DNA from: a virus
Virus record (IMG/VR): IMGVR_UViG_3300030108_003499
Span: 1-21,741 of that record
DNA: 21,741 nt
Reading direction: 5' to 3' (one strand)
In this document: positions 13,433 to 21,714 of the stretch, one piece after another
Layout: each line of letters opens with the position of its first letter
How positions within the stretch are numbered: the stretch's first letter is position 1
Translations under genes and position numbers: made by a program
The notes under the pieces: generated by a model
Seen by the model: only the letters and a program-made list of their open reading frames with translations
Database searches by the model: none
What the model was told of the DNA's origin: nothing

Positions 13433-16400
13433 ATGGCACAAACAACCAATCTAAATGTATCGCCATATTTTGACGATTTTAATGCAGATGACAATTATTA
13501 TAAGGTATTGTTTAAACCCGGTCTTCCGGTTCAAGCAAGAGAACTAACAGGCTTACAATCAATATTACAAAATCAAATTTCAAAATTTGGTCAACATGTC
13601 TTCAAAGAGGGTGCAAAAGTCATACCCGGAAACACAACATACTTCACAGATTATTTTTGTGTAGAATTAAATAATGAATATCTTGGTATAACTGTAGAGT
13701 CTTATATTAATCAGTTATTAAATCGAAAAATAGTTGGATTAACATCTGGTGTTAGCGCGACTATAGTTAAAATTTTAAGTTCATCAGAATCAGAGAGAGA
13801 TAATCTTACAATTTATATAAAATATGACTCATCAGGTGTGGCAAATGATAATTCAAAATTTATTGACGGAGAATTATTTGCTGCTGATGTTGATATAGTC
13901 TCAGGCCCTGAAAATAGTTCATTTATACCAACTGGTGAAGCATTTGCATCTGCTATTTCTACAAACGCAACCTCAACTGCTGCTTCATTTTCCGTATCCG
14001 AGGGAGTTTATTTTGTTAGAGGCACTTTCGTTAATGTCCCAACACAAACACTTTTACTAAGTCAATATTCAAACACTCCAACAGGTAGAATCGGATTAAG
14101 AATTTTAGAAGAAACAATAAATTCTGATGAGGATGAGAGTTTAACAGATAATTCAAAAGGTTTCAACAACTTCGCTGCTCCCGGTGCTGATCGTCTAAAA
14201 ATTACCTGCAATTTATTTTTTAAGGGAATAGATGATTTAAATGATGATGATTTTGTTGAACTTGCATCTGTAAGAGATGGTGAATTAAGAAATAGACTTA
14301 CATCTTCGGATTATAATTTACTTGATGATGAGTTAGCTCGAAGAACTTTTGCAGAATCTGGAGATTATACAACAAGACCTTTTTCAGTGAGTGTTAGAGA
14401 ATCATTAAATGATCAACTTGGAAATAACGGTGTCTATAGTGAAGGTCAGTCAACAGAGGGTGGTGCAATTGCAAATGAAAATTTAGCACTATTTCAAGTA
14501 TCATCAGGTAAGGCATTTGTAAGGGGTTATGAAATTGAAAAAACAAACTCAAGTTATCTGGATGTTTTAAAACCAAGAACCTCTAAAACATTAAAAGGCA
14601 AAAGAATAAATTATAATACTGGTGCGACTCTTAGATTGAATAATATAAAAGGATCACCAGAAGTTGGTATTGGAAATACGTTTGTTGTTAGTTTAAGGGA
14701 TCAAAGACACATTGGATTACCAGTTAATTCTGGTATTGCAACTGGAAAGGAAATAGGTCTTGCTAGAGTTTATGATTTTGCATTAGAGTCTGGATCATAC
14801 AATGCGACAAATGGAAATATTAATGAGTATGATGTTTCTTTGTATGATGTTCAAACATTCACTGAGGTTACTTTAAATACGAATCACACACTTTCAACTC
14901 CAGTTTTTGTTGAAGGTAAATTTAGTGGTGCTACAGGATTTTTAAGATCATCAGTATCTAATAGTACATCATTAACTTTGTATGAAACACAAGGTGATAT
15001 CATACCTAATGAACCACTTATTTTCAATGGTATAGAAAATGGAAGAGTTGCATTAGCGATAACATCTTTTGGTGTATCCGACGTAAAATCACTTTTTGCT
15101 GGCCCCACATTAGGATTAGATGGAAATGTTGGAGCTGCACAAAGTTTTGTAAGTGATGTAGTGCAGAGAGATCAATTTATATTTGGAAATGCAGTTATAA
15201 CAGAGGTTAATGGATCAACTGGTTTGAGCACAGTTACAAGTTCAAATTCTCAATTCCCCGGTAAACTTAAAGTAGGGAATTTATTGAGTTTTGGTGGTTT
15301 AGATAGTGATTTAAAATCTATAGTACGAGTTACTGAAGTAGGAACAAATAGTATTTCTGTGACAGGAGTTGCAACTGTTACTGGTGTTAATGAAGGTCAA
15401 TTACCAAAACAAGGAACAACTGGTGTGACTACATCATCCACTGGTGGTAATTTCTTTAATGCATCTGATCTAACATTGATAACAACTCCAATTGAAAAAT
15501 CTGATGATAATAGTTTGTTTACACAGTTACCAAAAGATAATATATCAGATGTTGACATATCAAACGCAACTTTAAATATAAGAAAAACATTTGATGTGAC
15601 CATTGATGCATCTAATAATCAAATGAGTGCAGCTGTTTCTGCTGGAACTAATGAGACATTTTTACCTTTTGATGAAGAAAGATATTCATTAGTAAGAAAA
15701 TACGATGGAGTAACTGAAGTTTTAACATCAGATAAATTTACATTTACTAATGGAAACGGATCGTTACAAATTAAAAATGTTGGATCTGATCTATCAGCTG
15801 ATCAAGGAGCAACTTTAGTTGCCACACTCGCAAAAACAAATCCAAAAGCCAAAGTAAAAAGAAAACAGAGAGTAAACACCCTTAATATTACAAAATCAAG
15901 AATTGAAGGATCAGGGACAGGTGGAACCACTCTTAATGATGGATTGGAGTTTGGTAGTTTTCCTTTTGGAACTCGTGTACAAGACAAAAAAATATCATTA
16001 AACACTCCAGATGTTCTAAAAGTATTGGGTATATTTGAATCGACCAATACGAGTGATGCTTCTGCACCAAAAATTACTTTATCATCCATAAACAGTGCTG
16101 CTGGTAAAACAACAGATATGATAATTGGTGAAAAAGTTCGTGGAAATACAACTGGTGCAATAGGTATATACGCTGAAAGAATAAGTGATACACAAATATC
16201 CTTTGTTCCTTTAAATGAAACTGATTTGAAAGAAAATGAAACTGTTACATTCTTAGAATCAAATATTCAAGCTGTTGTTAATACGATTGATGTTCCTAGT
16301 AAAAATGTCACATTTAACTACAAATTTAACAGTGGACAAAATCTCTCTTTTTATGATTATGGATTTATACAAAGAGACAAAGATGCTGATCCCCCAAGTA

Positions 16401-19400
16401 AAAGATTAAAAGTATACTTTACAAATGCGTATTTTGAATCATCAGATGATGGTGATGTTACAATTAAAAATTCATACGATAGTTTTGATTACAATGATGA
16501 TATTCAAACAGTTGATGGAGTAAGAAATACTGATGTTATTGACATAAGACCAAGAGTTTCAAATTACTCTGTATCTGAAAGCACTAGATCACCACTTGAA
16601 TTTTTAGGAAGAACATTTAACTCATCAGGTAGTTCTGCTTCAAATGTTCTTGCTTCAGATGAGTCTATGCTTGTAGATTTTTCATTCTTCTTAGGGAGAG
16701 TAGATAAAATTTACTTAACAAAATATGGTTCATTAATTGTGTCTCAAGGAACACCGGGGGAAGATCCAGATAAACCAGTTCCGATTGACGATTCATTAGA
16801 AATAGCAGAGATAAAACTACCTGCATACTTATATGATGTATCCGATGCTAAATTATCCTTCTTAAAGCATAAAAGATATCGAATGAAAGATATCCGCAAA
16901 CTAGAAGAAAGAATTAAAAATTTAGAATACTATACGTCACTATCATTATTAGAGACAACAACTGCAAATTTATTTGTTACTGATGAAAATGGATTAAATA
17001 AATTTAAATCTGGATTCTTTGTTGATAATTTTACGTCATTCACTCCACAAGAGGAATCAGTAAAGATTAAAAACAGTATTGATAGTTTCCAAAAAGAAGT
17101 TAGACCATCTCATTATACAAATGCCATAGATTTGCAGTTAGGGCCTGTTGAAGGACAAAATAATATATTTAATGGTGCAGATCCAGAGGGAACTAATATT
17201 AGAAAAACTGGTAATATAATCAGTCTAGATTATGATGAAACAGTATATTTAAGTCAACCATTTGGAACTAGATCTGAAAGTGTTACTCCATTTATACTTA
17301 ATTTCTGGACTGGATCATTAGATTTAACTCCAGCATCTGATACTTGGGTTGATACCGTTAGATTAGATCCAAAAATTATTCCAACTGAGGGAAATTTTTC
17401 AAGTGTAGTTGCCGAGGCTGAGCAGAGAGGATTCGATCCTCAAACTGGTTTAACAGATACTGTTTGGGGTGGTTGGCAAACTGTTTGGACAGGAGTAGAG
17501 CAAACTTCTCACATTCACACTAGAAACAGGACTGTCATGGGAAGAAGGCGCGGTAGACGAGCTCTTTTCCTTGAAACACGAGAACAGGGTACAATAACAA
17601 GAACAGATGTAGGAACTTCTACCAGACAGGGAACAAGGGAATTAATTACAGAAACGTTTGATCAAGAATCTCTTGGAGATAGAACAATAAGTAAAGAAGC
17701 GATCACTATAATGAGATCGAGAAACATTACGTTTGAAGGTAAAGGTTTCAAACCACAATCAAAATTGTTTGCGTTTTTCGATGGTGTCAATGTAACTAAA
17801 CATTGCTTCCCCAAACTTATTGAAATATCAATGAAGTCTGGTGTATTTCAAGTTGGAGAAACTGTAACAGGGACAATTCAAACAAACTTCACAGGAAATA
17901 GAACAAAAACCGTGAAGTTTAGAGTTGCAAATTCAAATCATAAAGAAGGGCCATTTAATGCACCAACAAGGGTATATGTTAAGAATCCATATACAACCAG
18001 CACAGCAGTTTCCGCGTTAGAAACATACTCAGGAACTCCCGGATTTGTTCAGTTAACTGGAGCATCTGCATCCATAATACCATCATCATATTCATCAACA
18101 TCGACAACTTTAAACGTAGATTTAGTTTCATTAGCGGAGCAACCTCAAGGAGATTTCTTTGGTAACGTTGAAAGTGGAATGACCTTGAAAGGAGGGACAT
18201 CGGGTGCTGAAGCTGAAGTAGCAGATGTAAGATTGATCTCCGATTATGCTTCCTCACTACAAGGAAGTTTCTTCATACCAGATCCTAATGTTGACGCGAA
18301 TCCTAAATTTGAAACTGGTAAAAAGGAATTTGTTCTTATAGATGACGATCAAAACAGATCATCTGAGGCCACAACTTTTGCTACTGATACTTTTGAATCG
18401 TCTGGTATAATCGAGACTGTCCAAGAAAATATATTATCAGTTAGAAATGCAAAAGTTGAAACAGTAAGTGTCTCTGAATCAAGAGAGGCAAGAAGATCAG
18501 AGACAACTCGTGTTGATAGAACCATATCAAGAAGATTTCTTAGAATGGCAAGAAGATGCGATCCACTTGCTCAGTCTTTCTTTGTAAATGAAAATAGTGG
18601 TGTATTTTTAACAAGTTGTGAAGTTTATTTTGAAACTGTAGATGATGGAGGTATCCCTGTTCAACTTGACATAAGAACAATGAAATTGGGAACACCAACT
18701 CAAGAAGTTCTCCCATTTTCTCAAATTAATTTAGATCCTGATCAAATATCAACTTCTACGAACGGAACTGTTGCAACTAAATTTACTTTTAAATCACCAG
18801 TTTATCTGTCACCGGGAACTGAATATTGTATATGTATGCTATCCTCATCAGCTAAATATAGAGTCTTTATATCAAGGGTTGGTGAGAATGATTTAGTGAC
18901 TGATGAGTTCGTTTCAAATCAACCTACTTTGGGGTCATTATTCAAGTCACAAAACGCATCAACATGGGAACCAAGTCAATGGGAAGATTTAAAGTTTGTT
19001 TTGAATAGAGCAGAATTTGTTTCTCAAGGAACTATTGAGATCTATAACCCCATATTATCTGAGGGTAACAAACAAATTCCAACATTGATGCCTGATTCTA
19101 TAAATCCAATATCTAAAAAAATTAGAATTGGTATATCATCAGCATTTAGTGGTAAAGCAAATGATGTTCACCCAAATATTGGTAACACAATTTCTCAAGA
19201 TAACTCAGAGGCAACTGGTAACTTAGTTGCAACTGCTGGTATCGCAACTGGAACATTGACTGTATCTAGAGTAGGTTTAGGATATACCCCCGCGAATGGA
19301 ACTGCTGGTGGTAGTGGACAAACTGTTACAGGTGTGGCTCTTACAACAGTGACAGGTAGTGGTCGAGATGCAGAGGCAACAGTTGTTTATAATGAGGGAT

Positions 19401-21052
19401 CTGTCGTTTCAGCAACAATCACTGGTGGTGGTGCAGGTTATTCAGTGGGTGATGTTTTAGGAATATCAACAGATTTGGGTATTAACGCAAGACTAACAGT
19501 TGCATCTATTGGTAGTACAAGTGAATTAGTTCTTGATAATGTTCAAGGTGAATTTGCAGTGGGTTCTGGAAACTTACTGTTCGCAGGTGCTGTGGCAGGT
19601 GTTACAAGTGCAATAACTGGTGCTGGTGGTGATACAGGTGCTTCAATTCCGACAAGTGGTATAACAACGGTGAGTGATGGTCTTCATATCCTTGTTAATC
19701 ACAAAAATCATGGTATGCATCATATTAATGATAGAGTTACAATCTCTGGTGTTGAAGGTGATGTTACACCACAAAAACTTACTGTTTCATATGCTAACAA
19801 TTCAACTGCTGCAATAACAGTCGATAGTGTTGGAATATTTACATCTTTTGAAAATGTTGCTGTGGCTGCAACGAATCCCGGTTACATTAAAATAAGAGAT
19901 GAAATAATCAAGTATACAGGAACTTCTGGTAATACATTAACTGGGATTACAAGACAACAAGATTCAACTCTTGCAAAAAATTATATTGTCGGAGATTTAG
20001 TTACTAAGTATGAATTAAGTGGTGTTTCACTACGTAGAATTAATTTAACTCACAATTTTAGTGATGTCACAGATTCAAATCCATTTACACTTGACTCATA
20101 TAAGGTAAAACTTGATATGGGTGCTAATGGTATTGGAAGGAGCACAACGACAGCAGCTAGTTTCCCACCACGTCTATTTTTAGATCAATCTAAATCTACA
20201 GGTGGTGTAAATATCAAGGCAACACAAAATATGCCTTTCCAATTAATTACACCAATAGTTCAGAATGTTACAGTTCCGGGAACAAATTTAAGTGCAACAA
20301 TCAAAACTGTAAGTGGAACAAGTATTAATGATGGATCAGGATCTGGTGCCGATATACCATTTACAGTTCAAGAAGTTGAAGATGTGGCACTAAATGAAAT
20401 AAATTACCTTAACTCGCCAAGAATAATCGCATCAAGAGTTAACGAAACCAATAACTCCAGTATCACAGTTCTCCCCGGTGATAGATCATTTAACATGAGT
20501 TTGAATTTAAATTCAGACAATACTTTATTATCACCCGTTATTGATACGGAAAGAATAACTGCAGTCTTGACATCAAACCGTATTGATAAACTTGTTTCAA
20601 ACTTCGCTACTGATAGTCGTGTGGATACATTAGATGATGATCCTTCATCCACTCAGTATATTTCCAAAGAAAATATTCTAGAAACATCAGCAACATCAAT
20701 TAAAATAATTGTTGATGCTCATGTGAATGATTATAGCGATGTGAGAGCATTTTACGCTATCTCTCAAACACCCGGAACTGATCCAATATTTGTTCCATTC
20801 CCCGGTTTTGAAAATTTAAATGAGAGGGGTCAAATTATTTCTGTTGAAAATAGTAATGGAAAACCTGATGTATTAGTTCCATCATCTCAAATAAGAGGAT
20901 TTCATCCAGATGATCTTCAATATAAAGAGTTGACATTTACAGCAAATGATCTTCAAGCGTTTAAATCGTTTAGAATTAAATTTGTCATGACATCAACTAA
21001 CCAGGCTTACGTTCCTAGAATCGCAAGTCTTAAAGTTATAGCTCTTGCGTAA
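13433..21052 (+). CDS. DUF4815-type giant virion structural protein (baseplate/tail-fibre region)
   Basis: A 2539-residue protein. The N-terminus (SPYFDDFNADDNYYKVLF, then KPGLPVQARELTGLQSILQN, residues about 10-48) is the hallmark of the DUF4815 family found in marine T4-like phages. Further landmarks: a charged coiled coil, MKDIRKLEERIKNLEYYTSL (about 1149-1168); an Arg-rich stretch GRRRGRR (about 1370); MRSRNITFEGKGFKP then LFAFFDGVNVT (about 1426-1465); DPLAQSFFV followed by GVFLTSCEVYF, LGTPTQEVLPFS and GSLFKSQNASTWEPSQWEDL (about 1709-1870); GxGY repeats (about 1940-2015); and a beta C-terminus. No enzymatic motif is visible. The start is fixed by the N-terminal family match and lies 6 bases after the gp8 stop; there is no clear ribosome-binding site, so translational coupling is likely. 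Exact position in the virion is not established by sequence. Confidence 0.85.
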   Translation: MAQTTNLNVSPYFDDFNADDNYYKVLFKPGLPVQARELTGLQSILQNQISKFGQHVFKEGAKVIPGNTTYFTDYFCVELNNEYLGITVESYINQLLNRKIVGLTSGVSATIVKILSSSESERDNLTIYIKYDSSGVANDNSKFIDGELFAADVDIVSGPENSSFIPTGEAFASAISTNATSTAASFSVSEGVYFVRGTFVNVPTQTLLLSQYSNTPTGRIGLRILEETINSDEDESLTDNSKGFNNFAAPGADRLKITCNLFFKGIDDLNDDDFVELASVRDGELRNRLTSSDYNLLDDELARRTFAESGDYTTRPFSVSVRESLNDQLGNNGVYSEGQSTEGGAIANENLALFQVSSGKAFVRGYEIEKTNSSYLDVLKPRTSKTLKGKRINYNTGATLRLNNIKGSPEVGIGNTFVVSLRDQRHIGLPVNSGIATGKEIGLARVYDFALESGSYNATNGNINEYDVSLYDVQTFTEVTLNTNHTLSTPVFVEGKFSGATGFLRSSVSNSTSLTLYETQGDIIPNEPLIFNGIENGRVALAITSFGVSDVKSLFAGPTLGLDGNVGAAQSFVSDVVQRDQFIFGNAVITEVNGSTGLSTVTSSNSQFPGKLKVGNLLSFGGLDSDLKSIVRVTEVGTNSISVTGVATVTGVNEGQLPKQGTTGVTTSSTGGNFFNASDLTLITTPIEKSDDNSLFTQLPKDNISDVDISNATLNIRKTFDVTIDASNNQMSAAVSAGTNETFLPFDEERYSLVRKYDGVTEVLTSDKFTFTNGNGSLQIKNVGSDLSADQGATLVATLAKTNPKAKVKRKQRVNTLNITKSRIEGSGTGGTTLNDGLEFGSFPFGTRVQDKKISLNTPDVLKVLGIFESTNTSDASAPKITLSSINSAAGKTTDMIIGEKVRGNTTGAIGIYAERISDTQISFVPLNETDLKENETVTFLESNIQAVVNTIDVPSKNVTFNYKFNSGQNLSFYDYGFIQRDKDADPPSKRLKVYFTNAYFESSDDGDVTIKNSYDSFDYNDDIQTVDGVRNTDVIDIRPRVSNYSVSESTRSPLEFLGRTFNSSGSSASNVLASDESMLVDFSFFLGRVDKIYLTKYGSLIVSQGTPGEDPDKPVPIDDSLEIAEIKLPAYLYDVSDAKLSFLKHKRYRMKDIRKLEERIKNLEYYTSLSLLETTTANLFVTDENGLNKFKSGFFVDNFTSFTPQEESVKIKNSIDSFQKEVRPSHYTNAIDLQLGPVEGQNNIFNGADPEGTNIRKTGNIISLDYDETVYLSQPFGTRSESVTPFILNFWTGSLDLTPASDTWVDTVRLDPKIIPTEGNFSSVVAEAEQRGFDPQTGLTDTVWGGWQTVWTGVEQTSHIHTRNRTVMGRRRGRRALFLETREQGTITRTDVGTSTRQGTRELITETFDQESLGDRTISKEAITIMRSRNITFEGKGFKPQSKLFAFFDGVNVTKHCFPKLIEISMKSGVFQVGETVTGTIQTNFTGNRTKTVKFRVANSNHKEGPFNAPTRVYVKNPYTTSTAVSALETYSGTPGFVQLTGASASIIPSSYSSTSTTLNVDLVSLAEQPQGDFFGNVESGMTLKGGTSGAEAEVADVRLISDYASSLQGSFFIPDPNVDANPKFETGKKEFVLIDDDQNRSSEATTFATDTFESSGIIETVQENILSVRNAKVETVSVSESREARRSETTRVDRTISRRFLRMARRCDPLAQSFFVNENSGVFLTSCEVYFETVDDGGIPVQLDIRTMKLGTPTQEVLPFSQINLDPDQISTSTNGTVATKFTFKSPVYLSPGTEYCICMLSSSAKYRVFISRVGENDLVTDEFVSNQPTLGSLFKSQNASTWEPSQWEDLKFVLNRAEFVSQGTIEIYNPILSEGNKQIPTLMPDSINPISKKIRIGISSAFSGKANDVHPNIGNTISQDNSEATGNLVATAGIATGTLTVSRVGLGYTPANGTAGGSGQTVTGVALTTVTGSGRDAEATVVYNEGSVVSATITGGGAGYSVGDVLGISTDLGINARLTVASIGSTSELVLDNVQGEFAVGSGNLLFAGAVAGVTSAITGAGGDTGASIPTSGITTVSDGLHILVNHKNHGMHHINDRVTISGVEGDVTPQKLTVSYANNSTAAITVDSVGIFTSFENVAVAATNPGYIKIRDEIIKYTGTSGNTLTGITRQQDSTLAKNYIVGDLVTKYELSGVSLRRINLTHNFSDVTDSNPFTLDSYKVKLDMGANGIGRSTTTAASFPPRLFLDQSKSTGGVNIKATQNMPFQLITPIVQNVTVPGTNLSATIKTVSGTSINDGSGSGADIPFTVQEVEDVALNEINYLNSPRIIASRVNETNNSSITVLPGDRSFNMSLNLNSDNTLLSPVIDTERITAVLTSNRIDKLVSNFATDSRVDTLDDDPSSTQYISKENILETSATSIKIIVDAHVNDYSDVRAFYAISQTPGTDPIFVPFPGFENLNERGQIISVENSNGKPDVLVPSSQIRGFHPDDLQYKELTFTANDLQAFKSFRIKFVMTSTNQAYVPRIASLKVIALA
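16870..16960 (+). other. Coiled-coil segment in DUF4815-type protein
   Basis: Residues about 1146-1175 read KRYRMKDIRKLEERIKNLEY, then YTSLSLLE. The heptad spacing of I, L, I, L and the alternating K/R and E indicate a short coiled coil, the clearest helix in an otherwise beta-rich protein. From memory this string is one of the most conserved parts of the family, which fits a trimerisation or docking role (inference). Confidence 0.6.
19215..19640 (+). repeat. GxGY beta-repeat block inserted in DUF4815-type gene
   Basis: Residues about 1928-2069 contain GTLTVSRVGLGYTPANG, VVSATITGGGAGYSVGDVLG and a following Gly/Ala/Thr-rich strand set. The block sits between the family-typical DPLAQSF...EDL domain and a C-terminal beta region, and matches the repeats of the upstream giant protein and of gp8. 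Confidence 0.55.
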
Positions 21053-21276
21053 TGGAATTTATTAAAGTAAAAGATAATGAACATTTGATAAAAAATACTA
21101 AATCAAATTTCATTGTAAATACAAACAAATCTGAATATGATGAATACATCGCTCGTCGTAAACTTAAACAGAGTGAAAAACAAAAAGTTGAAAATATTGA
21201 AAGAGATATATCAACTCTAAGGAATGAAATCACTGAAATCAAAGACATGTTAAGGAGTCTGGTAAATGGCAACTAA
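21052..21276 (+). CDS. Small coiled-coil protein of unknown function, 74 aa
   Basis: The ATG at 21052 shares its A with the TAA of the preceding giant gene (TAATG), a classic translational-coupling arrangement that fixes the start; there is no separate Shine-Dalgarno. The N-terminal half (FIKVKDNEHLIKN, then VVNT-like IVNTNKSEYDEY) is polar. The C-terminal half (about 38-70) is strongly charged, with heptad-spaced V, I, I, L, I, I, L, L (KVENIERDISTLRNEITEIK), so it should form a coiled coil and probably oligomerises. Small proteins of this pattern sit among structural genes in marine T4-like phages, but I know no assigned function. A minus-strand frame over the same bases is a shadow. Confidence 0.8.
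   Translation: MEFIKVKDNEHLIKNTKSNFIVNTNKSEYDEYIARRKLKQSEKQKVENIERDISTLRNEITEIKDMLRSLVNGN
21252..21257 (+). promoter_or_regulatory. Strong ribosome-binding site for the 141-aa gene
   Basis: AAGGAG lies 8 bases before the ATG at 21266, inside the end of the 74-aa gene. It is the only textbook Shine-Dalgarno among the starts in this window and decides the start of the downstream gene. Confidence 0.7.
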
Positions 21277-21691
21277 AAAAATTACTTTTGATCCAGAGGC
21301 AGGAGTTGCATATCCATGCGATTTAATCATGAATGTCGGTGCTGATTTTAGTGCCACTTTTAATGTTGTTGATACATCAAACACTGGATTTAATTTTTCA
21401 ACCACAAATTCAGTTGGATTGAATACTGTAAGTGGTTGGACGGGATCATCTCAGATGACAAAAAGCACAGCGATTGGATCAACTGCCTTTCCAGTGGCCA
21501 CGTTTAGTGTAGGTATAGACACAACTCCATCAAGTGGATATGGTTTGACTATATCATTGGGATCAACTGCCACAAGAAGTATAAACGCAGGTAGATATGT
21601 GTATGATGTTTTAGTGGGATCAGGTATGACGGTGTATCGAATTGTAGACGGAAATATACTTGTTAGAGGTGGTGTATCTTCTGCACCCTAA
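21266..21691 (+). CDS. Small virion structural protein, probable beta-sandwich, 141 aa
   Basis: Starts 11 bases before the end of the 74-aa gene, behind a strong ribosome-binding site. The sequence has an N-terminal ITFDPEAG segment, then DLIMNVGADFSATFNV, GWTGSSQMTKS, GLTISLGSTATRSINAGRYV and YDVLVGSGMTVYRIVDGNIL with the end VRGGVS. The pattern D-L-x-[IV]-x-x-G-x-[DT]-[FW]...A-x-I-R...T-x-x-[LI]-x-x-G-x-Y-x-Y-D-[IV] resembles the small beta-sandwich proteins of phage tails (LtfC/p132/Gp6-like or baseplate-upper-protein type). That family link is by recall and tentative. It is likely a decoration or fibre-associated structural protein. Confidence 0.75.
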   Translation: MATKKITFDPEAGVAYPCDLIMNVGADFSATFNVVDTSNTGFNFSTTNSVGLNTVSGWTGSSQMTKSTAIGSTAFPVATFSVGIDTTPSSGYGLTISLGSTATRSINAGRYVYDVLVGSGMTVYRIVDGNILVRGGVSSAP

Positions 21692-21694
21692 ATA
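21688..21694 (+). promoter_or_regulatory. Possible late-promoter-like CTAAATA before the last gene
   Basis: CTAAATA overlaps the stop codon of the 141-aa gene, 20 bases before the next ATG. The same heptamer sits just before the gp8-like start (11862-11868). It resembles the T4-type late element, but A+T-rich background makes chance occurrence plausible. Confidence 0.25.
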
Positions 21695-21699
21695 TTGAC

Positions 21700-21704
21700 A
21701 GAGG
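21700..21704 (+). promoter_or_regulatory. Ribosome-binding site of the gene running off the right edge
   Basis: AGAGG lies 10 bases upstream of the ATG at 21715 in the 23-base gap, an acceptable Shine-Dalgarno that supports that start. Confidence 0.5.
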
Positions 21705-21714
21705 TATAGTATAA

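Noticed and set aside
21036-21272. 78-residue minus-strand frame
   Set aside because: It is the shadow of the 74-aa coiled-coil gene, whose TAATG coupling and strand agree with all neighbours.
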